Shown: piece by piece, positions 5,860-12,080 of the stretch
Position numbering within the stretch: position 1 is the stretch's first letter
How the letters are laid out: every line of letters begins with the position of its first letter
NCBI GenBank assembly: GCA_011046405.1
Contig: DSAR01000165.1
Location: 1 to 17,564, forward strand
Reading direction: 5' to 3'
Source of the DNA: Chloroflexota bacterium
GTDB lineage: Bacteria; Chloroflexota; Anaerolineae; B4-G1
Length of the DNA stretch: 17,564 nucleotides
Made by a program: the position numbers and the translations under genes
The notes under the pieces: generated by a model
What the model was told of the DNA's origin: nothing
Seen by the model: only the letters and a program-made list of their open reading frames with translations
The model's database searches: none

Positions 5860-7596
5860 ATGGCTAAGATACTGCGCGTTAACATGAGCGAGCGCACCGC
5901 TGCTTACGAGGAGGTTCCCGATGCATATCGGGAATTGGGCGGCCGTGGCCTCACCTCCACCATCGTCTGCGACGAGGTGGACCCCACGTGCCATCCCCTG
6001 GGGCCGAACAACAAGCTGGTCTTTGCGCCAGGATTGATCGCCGGCACCAATGCGCCCACATCGGGCCGCCTTTCAGCCGGCGCCAAGTCGCCCCTCACCG
6101 GCGGCATCAAAGAGTCGAACGCCGGCACCAATTGGCCGCAGCTGGTCGGTCGCCTTGGCCTCAAGGCCGTCATCGTCGAGGGCCAGAGCGACGGCTGGTG
6201 GGGCTTGCACATCACCAAGGATGGGGCCAAGTTCTTCGACGCCAGTGAGTACGCTGGCAGGAGTCTGTATGAGCTCTTTCCCGATCTCTTCGAACGCTTC
6301 GGGGAGAAGGTGAGCATCGCGACCATCGGCGTGGCTGGCGAGATGCGGATGAGCATGGCCGGCATCTGCTACAACGATATCGAAAATCGTCCCACTCGCT
6401 ATTCCGGCCGCGGCGGCCTGGGGGCGGTGATGGGCAGCAAAGGCCTCAAGCTCATCGTCGTGGACGGGGAAGGCGGGCCGGGCGTAGAAATTGCCGATCA
6501 GGCGCTCTTCGACGAGGGGCGCAAGAAGATGTTGGAGGCGCTCCGCAGCCACGACATCACCAAGCCCAAGGGTGGGTTGAACACCTATGGTACCGCCGTC
6601 CTGGTCAACGTGCTGAACGAGGCTGGCGGCTATCCCACCCACAACTTCCGCGAGGGCCGCTTCGAGGGCGCCGCTGCGACCTCTGGCGAGGCCATCTTCG
6701 AGACCAATGAAAAGCGGCTGGGCAAGGAAATCTACAATCACGGTTGCCATCCCGGTTGCACCATCCAGTGTTCCAACACCTATCACAAGCCCGATGGCAC
6801 GGAGCACGTCTCGTGCATCGAGTACGAGTCGACCTGGGCGTTGGGTGCGAACTGCGGCATCGACGACCTGGACGCCATCGCTGAACTGATCTGGCTGTGC
6901 AACGACATCGGCGTGGATACCATCGAGGCCGGCGGCACCATCGCCGTGGCGATGGACGCCGGATTGGCCGAGTTCGGGGACAGCGAGGCCGCCATCCAGT
7001 GGATGGAGGAGATTCGCCAGGGCACGCCGCTGGGTCGTATCCTGGGCAACGGCGCGGCGACCACCGGCATGGCCTACGGCTGGCACCGGGTCCCCGGCTG
7101 CAAGGGGCAGAATATGCCGGCCTACGAGCCGCGCGCTGTCAAGGGCATTGGCATCACCTATGCCACCAGCACGATGGGGGCTGACCACACTGCCGGGTAC
7201 ACCATCGCCCCCGAGATTCTGGGCGTCAGCGGCAAGGTGGATCAGTTCGACATCGACAAGGCCGCCCTCTCTCGCGCTTTCCAGCAGACGACCGCCGTGA
7301 TCGATTCCTCTGGCCATTGTCTCTTCATCGCGTTCGCCATCCTCGACATCCCCGAAGGCTATCAGGGGATGATTGACGAACTCAACGGCTTGCTGGGAAC
7401 CAACTGGACTGCCGACGACGTGACACGCATCGGCCAGGAGATCCTGGATCAGGAGATCGCCTTCAACCGGGCCGCCGGTCTTACCCCGGCCGACGATCGC
7501 ATCCCGGAGTTCATGAAATACGAGAAGCTCCCGCCCCACGACGTGGTGTGGGACGTGCCGGATGAGACCCTGGACGCTGTCTTTGGACAGGCCTAA
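5860..7596 (+). CDS. Aldehyde:ferredoxin oxidoreductase family protein (tungsten/molybdenum-pterin)
   Basis: A 578-aa protein of the AOR family, cytosolic enzymes carrying a tungsten (or molybdenum) bis-pterin and one [4Fe-4S] cluster that oxidise aldehydes to acids with ferredoxin. Visible features: N-terminal domain with ELGGRGLTS (25-33), the pterin-contact region TNAPTSGRLSAGAKSPLTGG (63-82), and YSGRGGLGAVMGSKGLK (181-197). Cluster ligands are Cys296, Cys300 and Cys304 (CxxxCxxxC) with distal Cys487 in DSSGHCLF. The length is slightly below the roughly 600 of typical members. The ATG at 5860 has AAAGGAG at 5847-5853. No cofactor synthesis enzymes are adjacent, but MoaD/ThiS-like genes lie on both sides (5177 and 8588). 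The substrate cannot be told from sequence. Family call very sure; substrate and metal unknown. Confidence 0.95.
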   Translation: MAKILRVNMSERTAAYEEVPDAYRELGGRGLTSTIVCDEVDPTCHPLGPNNKLVFAPGLIAGTNAPTSGRLSAGAKSPLTGGIKESNAGTNWPQLVGRLGLKAVIVEGQSDGWWGLHITKDGAKFFDASEYAGRSLYELFPDLFERFGEKVSIATIGVAGEMRMSMAGICYNDIENRPTRYSGRGGLGAVMGSKGLKLIVVDGEGGPGVEIADQALFDEGRKKMLEALRSHDITKPKGGLNTYGTAVLVNVLNEAGGYPTHNFREGRFEGAAATSGEAIFETNEKRLGKEIYNHGCHPGCTIQCSNTYHKPDGTEHVSCIEYESTWALGANCGIDDLDAIAELIWLCNDIGVDTIEAGGTIAVAMDAGLAEFGDSEAAIQWMEEIRQGTPLGRILGNGAATTGMAYGWHRVPGCKGQNMPAYEPRAVKGIGITYATSTMGADHTAGYTIAPEILGVSGKVDQFDIDKAALSRAFQQTTAVIDSSGHCLFIAFAILDIPEGYQGMIDELNGLLGTNWTADDVTRIGQEILDQEIAFNRAAGLTPADDRIPEFMKYEKLPPHDVVWDVPDETLDAVFGQA

Positions 7597-7612
7597 CTGA
7601 TTAACATAAAAC

Positions 7613-7646
7613 GAAGCCGCCGGGCCCATACGGGCCCGGCGGCTTC
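7613..7646. terminator. Perfect 15-bp hairpin between AOR and zinc-ribbon gene
   Basis: GAAGCCGCCGGGCCC (7613-7627) and its exact complement (7632-7646) close on a 4-nt loop. Read on the minus strand the stem is followed by GTTTTATGTT, so it looks like an intrinsic terminator for the convergent zinc-ribbon gene. For the AOR transcript there is no T-run, but the stem itself may protect the 3' end or terminate. Confidence 0.75.
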
Positions 7647-7696
7647 TGTCATGAAACTCACCACAGGAAGTGTATTCTTATCCGTTTACCGGAATC

Positions 7697-7951
7697 CTAT
7701 GCCGTGACGGGAAGCGCTTCGACCCAGGAATTACTCTGAGGCCAGGCGCCATCCCGTGTCCAGGCATCCATGTACAGGCTGATGAGCCGGGGATTTATTT
7801 TCAATATCTTCTGGGCTCGACACCCCTGGCAACGCCCTATCTGATCGGTCAAATAAAGCAAGGATAAATCAGGAAACCGGATATATTCATGACAATCAGG
7901 ACAACGCCAGAGAAAATCCCCCGTCTGCAAATCCACCGCGTAAAGTGTCAT
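7697..7951 (-). CDS. Small zinc-ribbon protein, hypothetical
   Basis: An 84-aa protein starting MTLYAVDLQTGDFLWRCPDC. Two Cys pairs, CPDC and CQGC about 25 residues apart, look like a zinc ribbon. The rest (KILKINPRLISLYMDAWTRDGAWPQ) is not recognised. I start it at 7951 because a strong GGGGGGAGG sits 6 nt upstream on the minus strand; an ATG seven codons earlier (7972) precedes that site and has none. A terminator with a minus-strand T-run (7613-7646) lies about 50 bp past the stop, which supports a real transcription unit. A competing plus-strand reading frame here has no motif. Function unknown; DNA, RNA or protein binding is possible for a ribbon of this kind. Confidence 0.6.
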   Translation of the reverse strand: MTLYAVDLQTGDFLWRCPDCHEYIRFPDLSLLYLTDQIGRCQGCRAQKILKINPRLISLYMDAWTRDGAWPQSNSWVEALPVTA

Positions 7952-7988
7952 CTTGAACCTCCCCCCACACATTTTTGATCCGCCCTGA

Positions 7989-8017
7989 GATCATCACGTT
8001 AGCCGTGATCTATGATC
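7989..8017. promoter_or_regulatory. Operator-like dyad upstream of the zinc-ribbon gene
   Basis: GATCATCACG (7989-7998) faces CGTGATC plus TATGATC (8004-8017) around TTAGC, giving an imperfect dyad with ATCACG/CGTGAT at its core. It lies 38 bp upstream of the minus-strand start. A regulator site is possible; nothing else supports it. Confidence 0.3.
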
Positions 8018-8103
8018 ATTCTAGCAGTAGACCGTTTCTCGAGGCGTGTCAAATCGTGGCGCGCCGCCCCACATTTTCCTCGATTTTTTGAGAAGAGTAA
8101 AAG

Positions 8104-8263
8104 GTATCTTCTCAATAACTTGGGGTGAATCTGTTCGTAGTGCGCGCGCTAGATAGCGCGCTAGATAGCGCGCTAGATAGCGCGCTATCTAGCGGCTTCA
8201 GTGCGCTTTTAGGGGCGCTGAAGCGCCTACTACGAACAAGCCCCCGGTTTATTGAGAAGATAC
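8104..8263. mobile_element. MITE-like element B (160 bp)
   Basis: The ends GTATCTTCTCAATAA (8104-8118) and TTATTGAGAAGATAC (8249-8263) are perfect 15-bp inverted repeats, with GGGG/CCCC just inside. The flanks AGTAAAAG (8096-8103 and 8264-8271) are an exact 8-bp target-site duplication. A second inverted repeat inside, TGTTCGTAGT (8132-8141) and ACTACGAACA (8229-8238), bounds an interior related to element D and unlike A/C. The interior holds a tandem array of GCGCGCTAGATA. No coding capacity. Confidence 0.9.
8144..8194. repeat. 12-bp tandem repeat ending in a 24-bp palindrome
   Basis: GCGCGCTAGATA is repeated three times in full (8144-8179) and continues as a partial unit. The segment 8171-8194 is a perfect palindrome centred on GCGCGC. 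It lies inside element B. Slippage between hairpin-forming units is the likely origin. Confidence 0.85.
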
Positions 8264-8442
8264 AGTAAAAGCGCCCGTGTGAACCTATGTCGACTCCCAA
8301 TGAGCCTGGGCCGGACTGGCGCTTGGGGAATAATCCTCCACTACAAGCTTCTTCCCCAGCTTATCTAAACCGAAATCTCCAGTTAGCAAAAAGCCTTCCT
8401 TTGTGCTATAATTTTAGCATGGTCTCCTAAGACGTTTCCTTC
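8264..8442. other. Gene-free spacer between elements B and C
   Basis: It begins with one copy of element B's target duplication and ends with element C's. I see no ORF or RNA gene in it. Its only recognisable feature is the promoter ending at 8412. Confidence 0.5.
8383..8412 (+). promoter_or_regulatory. Candidate promoter for the MoaD-like/hydrolase operon
   Basis: TTAGCA (8383-8388) and a perfect TATAAT (8407-8412) are 18 bp apart. Transcription would start near 8419. The 110-bp element C lies between this promoter and the first gene, so it would be transcribed as part of the 5' leader. Confidence 0.55.
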
Positions 8443-8552
8443 GTATCTTCTCAATAAGTTGGGGAGCTGTGGCCGGTCTCCCGACCGAGCCACAGCGGGC
8501 ACGGTCAGGAGACCGGCCCGAGCGAGTTTGCCCCGGTTTATTGAGATGATAC
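8443..8552. mobile_element. MITE-like element C (110 bp), identical inverse of A
   Basis: The ends are GTATCTTCTCAATAA (8443-8457) and TTATTGAGATGATAC (8538-8552). The direct repeat TTTCCTTC flanks it exactly (8435-8442 and 8553-8560), an 8-bp target-site duplication. Its whole sequence is the reverse complement of element A with no difference, which implies recent movement or gene conversion. The interior can form two alternative hairpins: CTGTGGC/GCCACAG locally, or the long GGCCGGTCTCC arm pairing. Confidence 0.92.
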
Positions 8553-8587
8553 TTTCCTTCCTCTAGACGCTATAAGGAGTCAGTAAC

Positions 8588-8827
8588 ATGGAGGTGCACG
8601 TAAAGCTATTCGCGACGCTCCGCCGCCACTATCCAGAGATGGAGATCGGGGAGGCGATGCCGGTCGAGTTGGCGGAGGGCGCGACGGTCGACCAACTGCT
8701 CGCATCCATGGATCTTCCAACAGATCAGGTCAAGGTCGTGTTTGTCAATGGCGTCGTCCAGCCGGGAGATCACGTGCTCCAGGCCGATGACGTCGTCGGG
8801 TTGTTTCCGCCGGTTGGTGGGGGGTAG
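8588..8827 (+). CDS. MoaD/ThiS family sulfur-carrier protein
   Basis: A 79-aa beta-grasp protein: MEVHVKLFATLRRHYP opening, ATVDQLLASMDLP helix, VKVVFVNGVV strand, and the carrier end DDVVGLFPPVGGG. The exposed Gly-Gly terminus is what an E1-like enzyme (MoeB/ThiF) adenylates so that it can carry sulfur as a thiocarboxylate for molybdopterin or thiazole synthesis. The ATG at 8588 has AAGGAG at 8574-8579. It is 6 bp from the hydrolase gene, so the two form an operon. Which pathway it serves cannot be told from sequence; the nearby tungsten-type AOR makes pterin cofactor sulfuration plausible. Confidence 0.85.
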   Translation: MEVHVKLFATLRRHYPEMEIGEAMPVELAEGATVDQLLASMDLPTDQVKVVFVNGVVQPGDHVLQADDVVGLFPPVGGG

Positions 8828-8833
8828 ACGACG

Positions 8834-9520
8834 ATGACGTCTTCAACAGTCGAGGTTTCTCCCGTTCAATTCAACGCCAGAGGGAATGGGCCATTGCTGG
8901 AAGGTTATCTCTATCACCCGACTGGTGCAGGGCGGTTCCCGGCCGCCATTGCCTGCCACCCGCACTCGCTGATGGGCGGCTCGATGCAGGACGCGGTCAT
9001 TGTGACCGTTTGCCGCGCCCTGGCAGAAAGTGGATGGATGGCTCTCCGGTTCAACTTCCGGGGCGTGGGCGACAGCGGGGGCTTCTTCAGCGAGGGACGC
9101 GGCGAACTGGACGATGTGGCGGGCGCGCTTGACTTTCTCGAGACACAGAAAGCGGCCGATGTGGATCGCCTGGCTGTCGTCGGCTACTCCTTTGGCGCGG
9201 CAGTGGGATTACGCCACGCCGCGCGAGATCAGCGTGTGGGCTGGCTGGTCGGTATCGCGCTGACTCAGGCTAATTACGGCGATCCGTTCCTGGATCACGA
9301 GCGCCGTCCCAAGCTTTTCATCGTGGGTGAACATGACGCCTGGGCGCCGTTGGAAAATCTGCGCGCCTACGTTGCTCGCTTGAGTCCACCCAAGACGCTG
9401 AAAGTGATCCCTCAAGTCGACCACTTTTTCTCCGGCCGCCAACCCGAGGTCGCCGTCGAGGTCGCCGATTTCCTCACCTCAGGTGGATCTTTGGAGGCAA
9501 AAAAAGAGAGCAGTGGCTAA
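8834..9520 (+). CDS. Alpha/beta hydrolase (dienelactone hydrolase-like)
   Basis: A 228-aa soluble alpha/beta hydrolase with no signal peptide. Expected catalytic residues are Ser119 in the nucleophile elbow GYSFG, Asp168 in GEHDAW and His197 in QVDHFF. The CHPHSLMGGSM segment (41-51) is the oxyanion/cap strand seen in small COG2945-type hydrolases, and FNFRGVGDS (73-81) is also typical. The start codon follows the MoaD-like stop by 6 bp; GGGG at 8819-8823 may serve as its ribosome site, and ATG at 8834 is the first in frame. Substrate unknown; an ester or thioester is an open possibility given the operon partner. The stop codon lies inside a hairpin (9508-9536). Confidence 0.88.
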   Translation: MTSSTVEVSPVQFNARGNGPLLEGYLYHPTGAGRFPAAIACHPHSLMGGSMQDAVIVTVCRALAESGWMALRFNFRGVGDSGGFFSEGRGELDDVAGALDFLETQKAADVDRLAVVGYSFGAAVGLRHAARDQRVGWLVGIALTQANYGDPFLDHERRPKLFIVGEHDAWAPLENLRAYVARLSPPKTLKVIPQVDHFFSGRQPEVAVEVADFLTSGGSLEAKKESSG

Positions 9521-9536
9521 CGTTCAGCCACTGCTC
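9499..9536 (-). terminator. Intrinsic terminator for the minus-strand mutM transcript, overlapping the hydrolase stop
   Basis: GAGCAGTGGCT (9508-9518) pairs with AGCCACTGCTC (9526-9536), 11 bp with a 7-nt loop. On the minus strand the stem is followed by a T-rich run (complement of the A-run 9499-9505), as in intrinsic terminators; on the plus strand no T-run follows. It overlaps the stop codon of the hydrolase. It lies about 180 bp past the mutM stop. Confidence 0.65.
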
Positions 9537-9719
9537 CAGCGCCCCCTGTCCCTGCCCAACCATATCGTCCGTTGGACGGATGCTCCGTCAGACCTCACTC
9601 CAACTTTCTGAGCGCTAAGTTGGACGACGTCGGGAAGGCCGGGAACGTTTCCTATCTTTGTCTCCATTTTACGCCAAAGAAGGCCCGCTGTCAATAACCT
9701 AAACCTTAAAATTCCAGTT

Positions 9720-10553
9720 TCAGGCCTCCAGCGGCGGGCATTGACACTTCAGGCATACGTGGGTGCCTCGTTGGCTCACCCGGATGCGCTGGATCGGCTC
9801 GCCACAGCGGGGGCAGGGCTGCCCCTCTCGCCCGTAGACCGCCAGCAATCCGGCAAACGCGCCAAATTCGCCATCCGGCTGGCGGTAGGCCGTATCGGAG
9901 AGCGTCGTGCCCCCGTCTGCAAGGGCTGCCTGCAATATCGAGCGGATCGCATTGTACAACCGTGCCACCTCGGCCCGAGCGAGCGTGTTCGCCGCGCGCA
10001 ATGGATGAACGCCCGCCTGCCACAGGGCCTCGTCGGTGTAGATATTGCCCAGGCCAGCCAGGAAACGCTGGTCGAGTAACAGCGGCTTGATCCGTCCCCG
10101 CCGCCGGGCCAACATCTCGCCCAAGCGGGCCGCCGTGAAATCATCCGCCAGCGGCTCTGGCCCCAACTTCCCCAACACCGTCTGGGGATCGCCGGTCAAC
10201 ACCATCCGCCCAAACTTGCGCTGGTCGAAGAAATACAGCCGCTGGCCGCCGTCCAGGGCCAACGACACGCGGAGGTGACGCTCGTCAGCCGCCTCCCCCG
10301 GGCCTAATATCAATTGCCCCGTCATACGCAGGTGAACGAGCAGGGTGTCATCGCCGCTCAGGTCGATGACCACCCACTTGCCCCGCCGACCCACGCCGGC
10401 GATCGTCTGTCCGACGAGACGCCGGGCGAAAACGTCCGGCGCCAGGGGCGCCACGCTGCGAGTCCAGCGCACATCTACCTCAACGATGGATCGTCCGGGC
10501 AATGACGCGCGCAGAGCCCGGGCCACTGTCTCAACTTCGGGTAATTCAGGCAT
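9720..10553 (-). CDS. mutM: Formamidopyrimidine-DNA glycosylase (Fpg/MutM)
   Basis: Removes 8-oxoguanine and other oxidised purines from DNA and nicks the site (base excision repair). The 277-aa length is normal. After Met removal the N-terminus is PELPEVETV, with the catalytic Pro and Glu. Lys59 in RRGKW matches the family's catalytic Lys. GLGNIYTDEAL is the helix-two-turn-helix motif, and the C-terminal CPRC to CLKC zinc finger includes the QRGTH Arg that contacts DNA. I start it at 10553: longer in-frame starts (10640) would bury the catalytic Pro. There is no Shine-Dalgarno; the promoter -10 ends only 10 bp before the start, so the mRNA is almost leaderless. Confidence 0.97.
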   Translation of the reverse strand: MPELPEVETVARALRASLPGRSIVEVDVRWTRSVAPLAPDVFARRLVGQTIAGVGRRGKWVVIDLSGDDTLLVHLRMTGQLILGPGEAADERHLRVSLALDGGQRLYFFDQRKFGRMVLTGDPQTVLGKLGPEPLADDFTAARLGEMLARRRGRIKPLLLDQRFLAGLGNIYTDEALWQAGVHPLRAANTLARAEVARLYNAIRSILQAALADGGTTLSDTAYRQPDGEFGAFAGLLAVYGREGQPCPRCGEPIQRIRVSQRGTHVCLKCQCPPLEA

Positions 10554-10563
10554 AGCGAGGCGG

Positions 10564-10592
10564 ATTATACGCCCAGTCGTTTCAACTGTCAA
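10564..10592 (-). promoter_or_regulatory. Full-consensus sigma70-type promoter of mutM
   Basis: On the minus strand TTGACA (10592-10587) and TATAAT (10569-10564) are exactly 17 bp apart, a perfect match to the sigma70 consensus. The start codon at 10553 is 10 bp past the -10, so transcription should begin within a few bases of it. Confidence 0.85.
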
Positions 10593-10640
10593 AGGATTTG
10601 GCTCCCCCCAGGACCCCCCAGGAGAGATACCCAGCGCCAA

Positions 10641-10669
10641 TTGACACGTCCCTGGGTCGGTGTTAAAAT
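10641..10669 (+). promoter_or_regulatory. Near-consensus promoter of the LCP gene
   Basis: TTGACA (10641-10646) and TAAAAT (10664-10669) are 17 bp apart, one mismatch from consensus. It faces away from the mutM promoter, with 48 bp between the two -35 boxes. The leader to the LCP ATG is about 55 nt. Confidence 0.8.
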
Positions 10670-10729
10670 TCCTTTTCCGGAAAGGAAAGATCGAAAAAAA
10701 TCAGCATTCACAGGAGACATCATCTCTAT

Positions 10730-11668
10730 ATGCCCCGCCGACAGGCCATCCAAGATACCCAACCATCCCCCCGCGTGCGCCGCCAGCGCCAGAGATCGTG
10801 TCTCGTCCGTCTGCGCCGGTGGCTCACACTCATCCTGATCATCCTGCTCGGCTGGCTCGCGTTCTGGCAGGGGACGGCGCTGCTGCCGCGCACCAACGTG
10901 CTCATCCTGGGTATCGACCGCCGTCCTGGTCAGGGCTACGTCGTGCGCGCCGATACGATCTTGCTGGCCACCATCGCCCCTGCCAAGCCCCAGATTGCGC
11001 TGATCTCCATACCCCGCGATCTCTACGTCGAAATTCCCGGCCACGGTCCTGCTCGCATCAACACTGCCCACTTCTGGGGAGAAAACGAGGCTCAGGGCAA
11101 TGGCCCAAGGCTCTCGGTGCAGACCATCGCCCACAACTTCGGCGTGCCGGCGCACCATTACGTGCGCGTCGATTTTGAGGCCTTTCGCGCGGTCGTGGAT
11201 GCCATCGGCGGCATCGACGTTGAGGTCGAGAAAACCATCATCGACGAGGCCTATCCCACAGAGGATTACGGCACCATGCGGATCGAAATCCCCGCCGGTC
11301 TGCAACACATGGATGGCGAGACCGCCCTGCGTTACGCTCGCTCCAGGCATGGCTCCTCTGATTTCGACCGGGCCCGGCGCCAACAACAGATCCTGATAGC
11401 GCTGGCCCATCATGTGTCCGATCCCTGGGTCTGGCCCCATCTCCCGGCCGTCTCCCTGGCCATCGCCAACCACATCGAGACAGATCTCAGTCGGTGGCAA
11501 CTCTTGTTGATGTTACCGACCCTGGGGCGGATTGGCCCGGATGGCATTGAACGTCACGTCATCGACCGGACTATGACCCAGCCCTGGACGACGCCCGCTG
11601 GCGGCTCGGTGTTGCTCCCCCAATGGGAGGCCATCACGCCCTTGATCGAGGAGACGTTCGCGCCCTGA
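10730..11668 (+). CDS. LytR-CpsA-Psr (LCP) family protein
   Basis: A 312-aa LCP protein. The family transfers glycopolymers from polyprenyl-phosphate lipids to the cell wall; in Chloroflexota, which often lack a classical wall, the acceptor is uncertain. A basic N-tail (residues 1-30) precedes one membrane helix (31-52), leaving the catalytic domain outside. Motifs: NVLILGIDRR (56-65), VRADTILLA (72-80), SIPRDLYVEIPG (93-104), ARINTAH, GGIDVEVEK and ALRYARSRHGSSDFDRARRQQ. The conserved Asp and Arg residues that bind pyrophosphate and Mg are all present. The ATG at 10730 has AGGAGA at 10712-10717, rather far (12 nt). It is followed by a repeat region, so it is likely transcribed alone. Confidence 0.92.
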   Translation: MPRRQAIQDTQPSPRVRRQRQRSCLVRLRRWLTLILIILLGWLAFWQGTALLPRTNVLILGIDRRPGQGYVVRADTILLATIAPAKPQIALISIPRDLYVEIPGHGPARINTAHFWGENEAQGNGPRLSVQTIAHNFGVPAHHYVRVDFEAFRAVVDAIGGIDVEVEKTIIDEAYPTEDYGTMRIEIPAGLQHMDGETALRYARSRHGSSDFDRARRQQQILIALAHHVSDPWVWPHLPAVSLAIANHIETDLSRWQLLLMLPTLGRIGPDGIERHVIDRTMTQPWTTPAGGSVLLPQWEAITPLIEETFAP

Positions 11669-11698
11669 TTGACTGACAGATCTTTTTGGAATCACAGT

Positions 11699-11740
11699 GG
11701 CGCTCCTGCGGAGGCGCTCCTGCGGAGGCGCTCCTGTGGA
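11699..11740. repeat. Three tandem 14-bp repeats
   Basis: GGCGCTCCTGCGGA occurs at 11699-11712 and 11713-11726, and again with one change (TGTGGA) at 11727-11740. It is 30 bp past the LCP stop. Each unit contains a small TCC/GGA dyad, so the array could fold; no function is evident. Confidence 0.85.
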
Positions 11741-11744
11741 GCGG

Positions 11745-11984
11745 ACACGGATTCACACAGATGAATGTTGAATTCGATCGAAAAACGTAACTGCTCACCT
11801 TGTGCCCGCCGGATCACAATCCGGCCGCGGGCAGGCAGTGTATTGGCTTCTGATCACCTTGCCAATGGCCCACGCGCCATCGGCGCGCGCCATCGGCGCG
11901 GATTGTGATCCGCTCTGCACGCGTATGCTGAGCAGTTACCGAAAAACAAGAAAAAAACCGTGTTCATCTGCGTTTATCTGCGGT
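11745..11984. repeat. Imperfect inverted repeat F, split by element E
   Basis: ACACGGATTCACACAGATGA (11745-11764) and the region 11960-11984 (TTCATCTGCGTTTATCTGCG) are imperfect inverse copies; CAGATGAA/TTCATCTG is the best-matched part. Removing element E and one copy of its target duplication brings the arms within about 30 bp, as in a palindromic interspersed repeat. The remaining spacer up to 12080 holds no gene I can support. Confidence 0.55.
11787..11939. mobile_element. MITE-like element E (153 bp)
   Basis: Perfect 11-bp ends GTAACTGCTCA (11787-11797) and TGAGCAGTTAC (11929-11939). The flanks CGAAAAAC (11779-11786 and 11940-11947) are an exact 8-bp target-site duplication. Inside is another dyad, GGATCACAATCC (11811-11822) facing GGATTGTGATCC (about 11900-11911), and a repeated GCGCCATCGGCGCG. 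The ends differ from those of A-D. No coding capacity. It sits within repeat F. Confidence 0.85.
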
Positions 11985-12080
11985 TAATCTTGGACATCTG
12001 TAGTTTTGTCACTCAACTGGCGGGGCGGGCCATCTTCCTCTATTTCGCGCTCGCAGCGTATAATGAAAGGAGCTTCATCC

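Noticed and set aside
6073..7629. 518-codon minus-strand open frame opposite the AOR gene
   Set aside because: The plus strand has all AOR cluster and pterin motifs; the antisense product has none and follows codon-position bias of the real gene.
7670..7867. Plus-strand frame opposite the zinc-ribbon gene
   Set aside because: No ribosome site or motif, while the minus-strand frame has Cys pairs and a strong ribosome site.
8046..8051. Minus-strand TTGACA as a -35 box for the zinc-ribbon gene
   Set aside because: The nearest good -10 (TAGAAT) is 23 bp away and the hexamer at 17 bp is poor.
8144..8194. CRISPR array
   Set aside because: Units are directly contiguous 12-mers with no unique spacers and no cas genes nearby.
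12059..12064. TATAAT as the -10 of the substrate-binding protein gene
   Set aside because: A start from it would remove the ribosome site at 12066-12072, and no good -35 lies upstream.
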